From Antilocapra americana (taxonomy: Eukaryota > Chordata > Mammalia > Artiodactyla > Antilocapridae): DNA of 64,000 nt. The translations under genes were made by a program, and so were the position numbers. Positions 24,596 through 35,162 of the stretch are shown piece after piece; position 1 is the stretch's first letter; every line of letters starts with the position of its first letter. Where the stretch lies: contig ML660211.1 in the NCBI GenBank assembly GCA_007570785.1, positions 417,352 through 481,351 of the forward strand, written 5' to 3'. The notes beneath the pieces are model-generated. The model did not search any database. It was not told the origin of the DNA and saw only the letters and a list, made by a program, of their open reading frames with translations.

Positions 24596-25002
24596 ATATC
24601 AAACTAGCTGACACTAATTTCTATATTGAATAAAATAAATCTAATGAAGTCATGCTTGGGATAAAATAATTTGTTGTGCCAATGGAGTTAGTTTCATGTA
24701 ATTTTATCCATAAGTTCACCAATTATTAATTAAATGATTTAATAAGTTAATATATCATTTGGAAACCAAAACAAGCTCATTAAATAATAATCTGAAATAT
24801 CTGAGCATCAGAGAATCAATATCTATGAGACTGTAACTTTTGATCCTATGTGATACATAATATATTTTGCACACATAATTCTTTATACATTTTATATGAT
24901 GAAATATTGCACACATTAAGAGTCTTTATATATTTGTATATGTATACACATATTTAAGTAGAAACACCAGATTGCCTACAATGCTATTTATTGGATATAA
25001 TG

Positions 25003-25056
<54 letters not shown>

Positions 25057-25164
25057 ATAAACTAATGTAAATGACTGTGAAGGTAAACATTAAAGGCTTA
25101 GTCATTGTTACCTGTGCATTGCCAAATCCATTGCACAAAGTGTGTGCAGAATATTCTATTATTA
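24596..25164. other. Unassigned DNA with a TA/TG microsatellite
   Basis: AT-rich sequence with no repeat family recognised apart from the microsatellite at 25003-25053. Confidence 0.45.
25003..25053. repeat. (TA)n(TG)n compound microsatellite
   Basis: About seven TA units pass directly into about nineteen uninterrupted TG units. The long alternating purine-pyrimidine tract is a good candidate for length polymorphism. Confidence 0.95.
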
Positions 25165-25341
25165 CATCCTTTTTGGCACCAGGACTGGTTTTATGCAAGA
25201 CAACTTTTCCATGAATGGTTGGGTGGTGTGTTTTAGGATAATTCAACCACATTATATTTATTGTGCACTTTATTTCTATTATTGCCTCAGTTCCACCTCA
25301 GATCATCAAGCACTGTACCCTGAAAGTTGGGGGTTCCTGCT
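25165..25341 (+). mobile_element. Small non-autonomous hAT-like DNA transposon relic
   Basis: The left end 'cctttttggcaccaggactgg' and the body 'ttattgtgcactttatttct' match a eutherian hAT (Tip100/Zaphod-like) family as I remember it. The right end 'gttgggggttcctgc' resembles the other terminus. Family assignment is from memory and approximate. Confidence 0.45.
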
Positions 25342-25972
25342 CTATTACACTAGGGTTAAGGATTAACTTATGGGTAGAATTTTACATTACTATTATCCCA
25401 TCAATGGGAATCTCAAATTTGGGAATAAAAGGAAGTATCTAATAAAAAATGAATTTTTTCCTACAGTGTACACATATATTGATTTATCTGCTTTTATGGA
25501 TCACAAAATAGAATACCGATTTCATGAATACTTTACATGCCAATACTTGTAGATCAAAATACAACTCCACTGACAATTTCTGAAAGGTCTATATAATTCA
25601 TTTCATGCTTCTCATTAATACACCATGATGCCAAGTTATTGGCAATGCAAATTCTTCACCATAAAATGAAAGATTAAATCGAATAAAAATGCAGCATTAA
25701 CTTTTAAAACCCATGTTTTAAAAATAAACATTTTACTGACATTTACGAGGCATCAAATAAAGTGGTCTCAGGAGCATCATCATAAATGCAACTTCACAGC
25801 AGTTAGAGTCATAAATTCCTTCCAAAACATTTATGAGGTTGAAGAAATAGAAGGTAGCATTTGGGAGGGATGGAAATTGTTGTGTGACAAGAATTTCTGA
25901 TTGTTCTTTTTTCAACATATTCCATTATAGACTAAAGAAATAACACATCTATGGTTCAATTTTCACCTCAGT
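25342..25972. other. Unassigned AT-rich DNA
   Basis: Nothing recognised; short open frames without motifs. Confidence 0.45.
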
Positions 25973-27478
25973 TCAGTTCATTTTCTCAGTTGTGTCCGAC
26001 TATTTGTGATCCCATGAACAACAGCATGACAGGCCTCCCTGTCCATCACCAACTTTCAGATTCCACCCAAACCCATGTCCATTGAGTCAGTGATACCATC
26101 CAACCATCTCACCCTCTGTCGTCCCCTTCTCCTCCTGCCCTCAATCTTTCCCAGCATCAGGGTCTTTTCCAATGAGTCAGCACTTCTCATCAGATGGCCA
26201 AAGCATTGGAGTTTCAGCTTCAACATCAGTCCTTCCAGTGAACACCCAGGACTGATCTCCTCTAGGATGGACTGGTTGGATCTCCTTGCAGTCCAAGGGA
26301 CTCTCAAGAGTCTTCTCCAACACCACAGTTCAAAACCATCAATTCTTCAGCACTCAGCTTTCTTTATAGTCCAACTCCCACATCCATACATGACCACTGG
26401 AAAAACCATAGCCTTGACTAGATGGACCTTCGTTGGCAAAGTAATGTCTCTGCTTTTCAATAGGCTATCTAGTTTTGTCATAACTTTCCTTCCAAGGAGT
26501 AGGCGTCTTTTAATTTCAAGGCTGCAATCACCATCTGCAGTGATTTTGGAGTCCAGAAAAATAAAGTCAGCCACTGTTTCCCCATTTATTTGCCATGAAG
26601 TAATGGGACTGGATGCAATGATCTTAGTCTTCTGAATGTTGAGCTTTAAGCCAACTTTTTCACTCTCCTCTTTCACTTTCATCAAGAGGCTCTTTAGTTC
26701 TTCTTCACTTTCTGTCATAAGGGTGGTGTCATCTGCATATCTGAGGTTATTGATATATCTCCTGGCAATCTTGATTCCAGCTTGTGTTTCCTCCAGCCCA
26801 GTATTTCTCATGATGTACTCTGTATATAAGTTAAATAAGCAGGGTGACAAAATACAGCCTTGGCATACTTCTTTTCCTATTTGGAACCAGTCTGTTGTTC
26901 CATGTCCAGTTCTAACTGTTGCTTCCTGACCTGCATACAGTTTTCTCAAGAGGCAGGTCAGGTTAGGGTTAGTTCAAACAGAAACAACATTCCTATCAAT
27001 ATGAAAACCTGTTTATCATGTTGCATTCATATAATTTAACCAAAGAATAATAGTTCCACAGTAGAAAGGGTGAGTTATCACAACATCATGGTTATCTAGA
27101 TAAGGAAGATCTTTTTTGTATAGTTCTTCTGTGTATTCTTGCCACCTCTTCTTAATATCATCTGCTTCTGTCAAGTCCTTACCATTTCTGTTATTTATTG
27201 TGCCCATCTTTGCATGAAATGTTCCCTTGGTATCTCTGATTTTCTTGAAGAGATCTCTAGTCTGTCTCATTCTATTGTTTTCTTCTATTTTTTTGCATTG
27301 ATCACTGAGGAAGGTTTTCTTATCTCTCCTATTCTTGGAACTCTGCTTTCAAGTGGGTATAACTTTCCTTTTCTCCTTTGCCTTTAGCTTCTCTTCTTTT
27401 CTCAGCTATTTGTAAGGTCTCCTCAGACAAGCTTTTTGCCTTTTTGCATTTCTCTTTCTTTGGGGTAGTCTGGCCTCC
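25973..27478 (-). mobile_element. BovB LINE, minus strand, with internal deletion
   Basis: The 3' end lies at 25973 (cagttcagttcattttctc on the plus strand). BovB sequence runs to about 26962. After about 100 bases of non-BovB sequence, it resumes at about 27062 with a more 5' part of the ORF, so roughly 0.8 kb of consensus is replaced. It ends at 27478 in 'tagtctggcctcctg', directly against the 3' end of another BovB in the same orientation. Confidence 0.88.
26347..26949 (-). pseudogene. BovB reverse transcriptase fragment, 200 codons, YADD box intact
   Basis: This is the longest open LINE-derived frame in the window. It holds RT motif B (QGCILSPCLFNLY at residues 30-42) and the catalytic Y-A-D-D box at residues 71-74 (plus-strand bases 26728-26739), followed by the thumb-like text up to 'YGCGSWTIKKAEC'. 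RT copies the LINE RNA into DNA at the nicked target. The fragment lacks the endonuclease and the N-terminal RT motifs, so it cannot support retrotransposition. It is the only BovB copy here with a standard YADD. Confidence 0.85.
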
Positions 27479-28661
27479 TGTTCAGTTCAGTTCATTCGCT
27501 CAGTCGCATCCAACTCTTCGTGACCCCATGGACTACAGCATGTCAGTCTTCCCTGTCCATCACCAAGTCCCAGAGCTTATTCAACACATGTCCATTGAGT
27601 CAGTGATGCCATCCAACCTTCTCATCCTCTGTCTTCCCCTTCTCATCCTGCCCCCGATCCTTCCCAGCATCAGGGACTTTTCTAATGAGTCAGTTCTTCA
27701 CATCATGTGGCCAAAGCATTGGATCTTCATCATCAGTTCTTTCAATGAATATTCAGGACTGATTTCCTTTAGGATGGACTTGTTGGATCTCCTTGCAGTC
27801 CAAGGGACTCTCAAGAGTCTTCTCCAACACCACAGTTCAAAAGTATCAGTTCTTTGGCCCTCAGTTTTCTTTATAATCCAACTCTCACATCTATATATGA
27901 CTACTGGAAAAAACATAGCTCAGACTAGATGGACCTTTTTGGCAAAGTTATGTCTCTGCTTTTTCATGTGCTGTCTAGGTTGGTCATAGCTTTTCTTCAA
28001 AGTAACAAGTATCTTTTACTTTCATGGCTGTAGTCACCATCTGCAGTGATTTTGAAGCCCAGTCAAAAAATTTTAAAATCTCTCACTACTTCCATCGTTT
28101 CCCCATCTATTTGCTATGATGGGACCAGATGCCATGAAATTCATTTTTTGAATGTTGAGTTTTAAGCCAGCTTTTTCACTCTTCTCTTTCACTTTCATCA
28201 AGAGGCTCTTTAATTCCTCTTTGATGTCTGCCATAAGGGTGGTGTCCTGTCCGTATCTGAGGTTACTGATACTTCTTCTGGCAATCTTGATTCCAGTTTG
28301 TGCTTCATCCAGACTGGCATTTTGCATGATGTACTCTGCATATAAGTTAAATAAGCAGGGTGACAATATTCAGACTCCGCATACTCCTTTCCCAATTTTG
28401 AACCAGTCCATTGTTCCATGTCTAGTCCTAATTGCTAATTCTTGGCGTGAATACAGATTTTTTAGGAGGCAGGTAAGGTAGTCTGGTATTCCCATCTCTT
28501 TAAGAATTTGCCACAGTTTGTTGTGATCCACACAGTCAAAGGCTTTAATGTAGTCAATGAAGCAGAAGTATATGTTTTCCTGCAATTCTCTTGCTTTGTC
28601 AATGATCCAATAGATGCTACTAATTTAATCTCTGGTTCCTCTGCCTTTTCTAAATCCAGCT

Positions 28662-28795
28662 TGACCATCTTGAAGCTTCTCAGTGGAGAAGTCTGAGCTG
28701 CGGACAACTGGAGGCCACATTTCCAGCATGTGCCTCTTCGCCATCCTACCTGCCCTTTTAGGCATTTACCCTGCATGGTGTGCCGCTGGATGTTG
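28662..28795 (-). other. Non-BovB insert inside the BovB ORF
   Basis: BovB text is continuous up to 'aaatccagcttgaccatc' and resumes at 'cagcttggagaattgtgagc'. The roughly 130 bases between do not resemble the BovB consensus and are GC-richer than their surroundings. On the minus strand they read openly as part of a 139-codon frame (28462-28881), including a short Cys-x-x-Cys motif (CWKCG). I cannot assign a source. Confidence 0.5.
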
Positions 28796-30001
28796 AATCC
28801 CAGCTTGGAGAATTGTGAGCATTTGTTTGCTTGCATGTGAGATGACTGCAATTTTACAGTAGTTTGAGCATTCTTTAGCAATGCCTTTCTTTGGGATTGG
28901 AAAGAAAACTGACCTTTTCCAGGCCTGTGGCCACTGCTGAGTTTTCCTCATTTGCTGGCATACTGAGTGCAGCACTTTCACAACATCATTATTAGGATTT
29001 GAAATAACTCAACTGGAATTACATCACTTCCACTAGCTTTCTTTGTAGTGATGCCTCTTGACTTGACCTTGAAGGTCCACTTAACTTCACACTCCAGGAT
29101 GTCTCACTTGATCACACCTTTGTGATTATCTGAGTCATTAAGATCTTTATTGTATTGTTCTGTGTATTCTTGCTGCCTCTTTTTTACATCCTGTGCTTCT
29201 GTTAGGTCCATACCATTTCTCTCCTTTATTATGCCCATCTTTCATGAAATATTCCCTTTGGTATCTCTAATTTTCTTGAAGAGATCTCTAGTTTTTTCCA
29301 CTCTGTTATTTTTCTCTATTTCTTTACATTTACCACTTAGAAAGGTTTCCTTTATGTGTCTTTGTTATTTTTTAGAATTCTGCATTCAGATAGGTGCATC
29401 TTTCTTTTCTTCTTTGTCTTTCACTTCTTTTCTCATCTGTTTGTAAGCCTCACTCTGACAACCTTTTAGTCTGTTTTCATTTCTTTTTCTTGGTGATGGT
29501 TTTGATCATGGCCTCCTGTACAGTGTTATGAACCTCTGTCCATAGTTCTCAGGCACCCTATATGTCAGATCTAATCCCTTGAATCTGTTTCTCATTTCCA
29601 CTGTATAATACCAAGAGATTTGATTTAGGTCATATCTGAATGGTCTAGTGGCTTTCCCTACTTTTTTCAATTTAATTCGGCATTTTACAACAAGGGGTTC
29701 ATGATCTGAGCCACAGCAAGCTCCTGGTCTTGTTTTTCCTGACTGTATAGAGCTTCTCTATCTTTGGCTGCAAAGAATATAATCAGTCTGATTTTGGTAT
29801 TGACCATCTGGTGATGTGCATGTGTGGAGTTGTCTCATGTTGTTGGAAGATGGTATTTGCTATAACCAGTGCATTCTCTTGGCAAAACTCTGTTGTCTTT
29901 GCCCTGCTTTGTTTTGTACTCCAGGACCAAACTTGCCTGTTACTTCAGGCATCTCTTGACTTCCTACTTTTGCATTCCAGTCCCATATGATGAAAAGAAC
30001 A

Positions 30002-30037
30002 TCTCTCTCTCTCTCTTTTTTTTTTTTTTTTTTTTTG
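30002..30037. repeat. (CT)n(T)n run
   Basis: CT units pass into about 20 Ts, at a place where the BovB consensus has only a short T run. This is an expanded simple repeat within the BovB. Confidence 0.9.
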
Positions 30038-30310
30038 GTGGTAGCTCCAGAAGGTCTTGTAGGTCTTCATCGAACCATTCAATTTCATCTTCTTTGGCAC
30101 TAGTGGTTGTGTCATAGACTTGAATTGCTGTGATATTGAATGGTTCGCCTTGGAAACCACAAAGACCATTCTGTCAGTTTTGAGATTGCACCCAAATACT
30201 CCATTTCAGACTCTTTTCTTGACTATAAGACCTACTCCATTTATTTTAAGGGATTCTTACCCACAGTAGTAGATATAGTGGTCATCTGAACTAAATTTGC
30301 CTGTTCCAGT

Positions 30311-30747
30311 AATGCAGATAAATTTTGTATTTTGCTCTGTTTATTTGCCCAAATGAAATTTATCATCACTTTACTGGTTTACATTGAAAAATTACCTTAT
30401 CTTTGACATATTAGTCGTTAAGAATGAAATATTCAGAATTTCAGAGCTTCAAGTTCAGAAAAACATAATTTTTCCATTGATTCAGGTCTTATTTTATTTC
30501 TCATTTACTAAGAAAGAAAACTGATTTATAGGCATTTACTTAATTTTTTTATCAGGTCACAGTACTTGTTTATTGATATTTTTATTTTCTTTTTTATTAT
30601 CTTCTAGGTCATAATGCAACAAATTTTGAAAGCAGTAAATTTAAGCTCATATCTTCCCTCTCTCTATAAACACACAAACACACACATTTTTCTTGATTTT
30701 TAAATGAGAGAACAGTATCCACTAAGTTTTAAAATATTATCATTTGC
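30311..30747. other. Unassigned AT-rich DNA
   Basis: No family recognised between the BovB end and the next L1 tail. Confidence 0.4.
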
Positions 30748-31190
30748 AGCAACATGGGTGGACCTGGAGATTATCATACTACGTAAGTCAGACAATAAGA
30801 CAAATAATATATTATATGACTTGTATCCAAAAAAAAATATTCAAATTTAACTAATTTATAGAACACAACTACTCACAGACTTAGAGAATGAATTTATGGT
30901 TACCAGGTGGAAAGGGTAGGGAGGAAGGGTAATTTGGGAGTTTGAGGTTAACAAGAACCTACTCTTATATTTAAAATAGAAAACCAACAATGAGCTACTG
31001 TACAGCACAGGCAACTCTGCTCAACATTCTATAGTAACCTAAATGGGAGCATAATTCCAAAAAGAATAGATACTTGTAAATGTCTAACTGAATTACTTTG
31101 CTGTACACCTCAAACTAAACATTGTTAATCAACTCTACTCTGTGATAAAATACAAACTGAAAATACTTGAGATGTATTAAAAAATAAGAA
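30748..31190 (+). mobile_element. L1 3' end, 5'-truncated
   Basis: It starts in the last part of ORF2 ('gcaacatgggtggacctgga') and follows the L1 3' UTR, with 'tttatggttaccaggtgga' and 'tttgctgtacacctcaaact'. The end lies near 31145-31190 without a clear poly(A). This looks like an artiodactyl L1 subfamily older than bovine L1. Confidence 0.7.
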
Positions 31191-31225
31191 AATACTTTCA
31201 TTTCTGACTACATACTTTTGTTCTG

Positions 31226-31700
31226 TTTATTTATCGCTCTGTAACAAATCACCCCCCAAATCAGTGGTTTAAACCTTGAAAAATAATTTACTTTACATAA
31301 TCTCTTTTGGGTGGGAATTCAAAAAGTCCTTGGCTAGGTGTTTCTTGCTTTCGGTCTCCAATATGGTGGTAGTCAGATATTGGCTGGCAGAAGCTGGAGT
31401 AGTGGTGGGTGATGGGGGAACCACTTGGATGGTGGCGGACCAGGTATAGCTTTCTTTTCCAATGGCCTCTCCTTGTCTTTTCTGCAAAGGCCAGTTTGGG
31501 CTTCCTCTAAGGCATCGTATGCTCAGAGCATTTAGTTTGCTTTCTTGACACCTGAAGGCTTGAAGAGCAAATATTCCAGAGAGCAAGGCAGAAATTTTAT
31601 TACCTTTTATGACCTAGCCATCAAAGTTAGAATCCATCATTTCCAAAGTATTCTATTTGCTGACCAATCAAAAGCTCCTTCATATTCAAGAGAAGAAAAG
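31226..31700 (-). repeat. MaLR (MLT1-like) solo LTR
   Basis: The plus strand opens 'ctgtaacaaatcacccccc' and 'cagtggtttaaacc', the inverted 3' end of MLT1-type LTRs. Further MLT1-like text appears at 31590-31670 (ttttatgacctagccatc). MaLR LTRs derive from old non-autonomous ERVL relatives. No internal gag/pol part is seen. Confidence 0.55.
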
Positions 31701-31907
31701 ACTACCTCTTGATGGGGTGGTTTTCTTACCTGGGAGTCACACTTAAAAAATACAGCTTCTAGCATTTTAGAAGATTGTTTTGCTCTTTTCTTTGAATAAA
31801 TACTCTTTATAATATTGAGGAGATTTTATTCTATTTTTAGTTTGCTTGTGTATTCCATCTCTTTTAATTAGAATACATTTTTTATTAGCAGTTGTCAAAA
31901 TGATATG

Positions 31908-32123
31908 TACTATGCTGTGTGTAGTCACTCACTCATGTCCAAATCTTTGCGACCCCATGGACTGTAACCTGCCAGGCTCCTCTGTTCATGGGGACTCTCC
32001 AGGCAAGAATACTACAGTGGGTTGACATGCCCTCCTCCAGAGGATCTTCGCAACCCAGGGATTGAACCCAGGGCTCCTGCATTGCAGGTGATTTCTTTAC
32101 TGTCTGAGCCACCAGGGAAGCCC
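31908..32123 (-). mobile_element. Bov-tA SINE
   Basis: It runs from 'tactatgctgtgtgtagtc' through 'gaccccatggactgtaacct' to the inverted tRNA head 'ctgagccaccagggaagccc' ending at 32123. All the usual blocks are present. Confidence 0.88.
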
Positions 32124-32142
32124 TATCAATGTGATAAATATA

Positions 32143-32255
32143 CTTAATTCATTCCAAAAAAAATGTTTGCTATATGCCTGGTTCCATGATGGATCCAGAA
32201 TGTATAGAGATGAGTTAGGCAAGGTCGCTGTCCTTCAGCAACTGAGACTTCCCAA
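32143..32255 (+). repeat. Possible ancient mammalian repeat (MIR/L2 era)
   Basis: The words 'gtttgctatatgcctgg' and 'agagatgagttaggcaagg' resemble the 'tactatgtgccaggcactg ... gataagacaaggtccctgc' core common in old mammalian repeats. The match is weak and the family is not determined. Confidence 0.3.
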
Positions 32256-32454
32256 CAGGCTGACTCATCTCCATTGTTCTCTATACACAAACCTACTGTT
32301 GGCCAGAGTCCTACCTGACTCTCCTTCACTTTGCTGAGTATTTTTCTCTTCTGCTTAGTTTAGTCAAACCTTCTCTTAAAACCTCAAGATTCCCAGTTAT
32401 AATCCTCAGTCAAAAATCTTAGTTCACCTACATGGTTGCATTTATCAGTAATCG

Positions 32455-32580
32455 TTTTCTTTTTGCTGCTGAGTAGTATTCCATTGTTTCACAATTTATT
32501 TCTCTAGTTTCCTGGACTATGTCCAGTTTGTTTGTTTGTTTTTTGCTTTTATGAATAAAACTACAATGAACAACAAAAAA
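32455..32580 (-). mobile_element. L1 ORF2 C-terminal fragment
   Basis: The plus strand reads 'gctgagtagtattccattg' and 'tatgaataaaactacaatg', the inverse of the L1 text around 'caatggaatactactcagc' and 'cattgcagcactatttata'. A short isolated piece. Confidence 0.65.
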
Positions 32581-33431
32581 TTGGTTTCTATTTCATTGAA
32601 AAACAAAACAAAAGGTTTTCATTGTTTGTCAGTAGGCATTCGCAGTATCATTTTATCATAAAATATTTACATAAAGGTCCTGCATCCATATTCTGTCTCC
32701 CTTCCAATAACAAGGGATAGATTCTTTCTGCTGCTCACAGAAATCTGTGTTTTCTCTCCCATTGATGGTTAATGCTGTTTTGTCTAGGTCAGCCATATGT
32801 TGCAGAATTCAACAGTCAGTCTTATTTCTCCTCCTAACTCCACTGCAGTATTTGATACAAGGATCAGCTTCTTAAAAGAATTTTTGACTCAGAGAAGTGG
32901 ATTTATTTCTTATGAACTTATTTTTCTTATGACCTAAAAATGTAGGAGTTTCATTTTTTTGGTATAAGTTCCTAAACTTATTCTAATAAACTATTCAAAA
33001 TTATCAGGGACAATACAATCCTTATGAACAGCAACATTTAAAGCAAAATTGTGTTTATACTTAACCTAATATGTAGTTAAAATCATTCAGAATTACATTT
33101 TTTTTTAAGAAGCAAGATCTATTTATCAATACTCTGTAGGAAAACGCTGTATACAGGCTGATAATTTCCTTTATGTTTCCCAAAGAAAAGTAAAAATAAT
33201 CAATACTTACATAAGTCAAAATGCTGAATAAACACACATATTCACTTAAACATATGCATTGATATACACATATATTTAGCTTTTGTGTGTATGTGAAGCT
33301 TTTGTTAAATACTGGTGTCATATAAAGTACCACATCATAAAATCAATTAAGAAATTTTCCATGAGTATCTTTAATCATTTCAGTTTCATTAATATAGAAT
33401 TACTTATTGTTAAAAATAGTTAGCACTCCCC
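32581..33431. other. Unassigned AT-rich DNA
   Basis: No repeat family or exon recognised. Confidence 0.4.
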
Positions 33432-33441
33432 CATTTGCCTT

Positions 33442-33546
33442 CCCACTCCAGTCTTCTTGCCTGGGAAATCCCATGAACAGAGAAGCCTGATGGGCTGTAG
33501 TCCATGGGACAACAAAGAGTTGGACACAATTGAGCCCACATACACA
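33442..33546 (+). mobile_element. 5'-truncated Bov-tA SINE with 10-bp target duplication
   Basis: Only the Bov-A part is present, from 'cccactccagtcttcttgcc' to 'ttggacacaattgagccc' and a CA tail. A perfect 10-bp duplication, catttgcctt, lies at 33432-33441 and 33547-33556. The tRNA head was never inserted, because the duplication abuts the truncated end. Confidence 0.85.
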
Positions 33547-33853
33547 CATTTGCCTTTCACTTGGGAACAAAATGATTATTAGGAGTCGTCCTGCAATCCA
33601 TTCTCACTCTTTATCAAGGACAGCCAGACAAAGTAACAAAGATGATCTAGTCAAATCCCCTTAGAGGTGTTTATGATACCTCTCCTGGAAAATATATAAA
33701 GTTATTTACTAGTGGAAAGTCTTTATCTGGTCTAAGTTATATTATGTTAAACTAACCCAGTATTTATGGATTTAGGGGGCATGGCTCCTTAAAGTTTTCA
33801 TATAAGTGATGTAATTGTTGGAGTAAAAATTGGAGGGGTCTTATGACTGAGAT

Positions 33854-34072
33854 GTATAGAAAGTGAAAGTGTTAGTTGCTCAGTCGTGTCCAGCTCTTTG
33901 CAACCCCATGGACTGTAGCCCACCAGGCTCCTCTGTCCATGGAATTCTCCAAGCAAGAATACTGGCTTGAGGTGATATTCCCTTCTCCAGGGGATCTTCC
34001 CAACCCAGGTATCGAGCTCAGGTCTCCTGCATTTCAGGTATGTTCTTAACCATCTGAGCCATCAGGGAAGCA
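33854..34072 (-). mobile_element. Bov-tA SINE with 13-bp target duplication
   Basis: It reads from 'gaaagtgaaagtgttagttg' to the inverted tRNA head 'ctgagccatcagggaagc'. The perfect duplication ttatgactgagat flanks it at 33841-33853 and 34073-34085. A clean, complete insertion. Confidence 0.92.
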
Positions 34073-34085
34073 TTATGACTGAGAT

Positions 34086-35162
34086 AGATTCCTTTTATGT
34101 AAACAAGGACCACTTGTATCACTCAGTGATTTAAGATGTTAAATCTGGGTCAGAAACCATTTACATAAAGTAAGAATGGACCTGGGAGGTAGCATGGAAA
34201 TCTTGGACTGCTTTGTGTTTTTCCTCTGCTACATAATTACTCATATATGTAATATTATTAAAATGCTTAGAATTGGTTTCATTTCTCTTTCTGGTGTATC
34301 TGATATGACAATCTGGCACTTTGCTATAGCATCACCCCGATGTTCATTTTTAACTGTGATATAATCTCAAGTCTTAAGCATAAGAATGGTTCAAGGAACT
34401 CCTATATACCCTTTAACCAGACTTGTATTTTGCCCAGTTCTTTCACTGTAGAAATATGTATATAAGTGCACATACACTTTACATATTATACACATACACA
34501 TATATAGTTCATTTATATTACATGTTATAATTAAAAACAAAGTGAAGACCAGACATGAAAATTCCCTGAGCAGGCAAAACCAGTTATACCACATAAGCAA
34601 AAGTTAATTTACCTTATTCTGCGAAATAAATCAAACTAGGGTTGCTTCTTATAAATGTGTCTAAAAATCATAAATAAAATTTAAGCTCTTCTCTAAATTG
34701 GCACTGGATAACATTTTTAACCAATTCCCTATCATTATGATAATTCTATTCTATAACCTATCATTATAAGAATAAACAGCCTTGGGTTTTCACTGTATAA
34801 ATTATTCTATAATAATCTACCTCTGAGTTGCATTTCACTGTTGGTTTAGAGCTGCCAGATAGCAAACTGTTTTTATGTGCACACAAACACACACACACAG
34901 AAAAACCTGAGTAATTGTTTTATTAATCTAGTGGTCTAAATTTTTTTTCTGGATTTTTGACACACATACATATTTTATATGTTTGTATGTACATATTTAT
35001 ATATATATGTAAATATTATAAAATTGCTGAGATTGTGCTGGAGATAGCATATCCTAAGTAATTCATTGTGTACTCTCTACATTCAAGGATAATGTATGAT
35101 ATAACTACAGCATAATTATGAACATTGGACATTTCTATGATTAGTATAATACTAGTATTTAA
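34086..35162. other. Unassigned AT-rich DNA
   Basis: No family recognised. Small CA-rich and TA-rich simple-sequence patches occur at about 34880-34900 and 34970-35015. Confidence 0.4.

Larger units (their letters stand above)
27479..30310 (-). mobile_element. BovB LINE, minus strand, the longest copy here
   Basis: The 3' end starts at about 27479 (ttcagttcagttcattcgc) and the copy extends about 2.8 kb to 'cctgttccagtaatgcagat' near 30310, covering most of the ORF. The extreme 5' end is missing. It is broken by stops and frameshifts. The catalytic box reads Y-G-Q-D instead of Y-A-D-D (near 28245-28256). A foreign stretch of about 130 bases sits at 28662-28795, and a CT/T run has grown at 30002-30037. 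Confidence 0.9.

Noticed and set aside
26075..26635. 186-codon plus-strand frame
   Set aside because: It is the shadow of the BovB ORF, which lies on the other strand (26347-26949 and onward).
27378..27989. 203-codon plus-strand frame
   Set aside because: Antisense to two minus-strand BovB copies and crossing their junction; not a gene.
28700..28760. CWKCG motif as a retroviral zinc knuckle
   Set aside because: The His and last Cys of a CCHC knuckle are not in register; not enough to call it.
31226..31700. Possible complete endogenous retrovirus around the MaLR LTR
   Set aside because: No gag, pol or env text and no second LTR in the right orientation and distance; only solo or truncated LTRs at 31.2, 37.1 and 45.5 kb.
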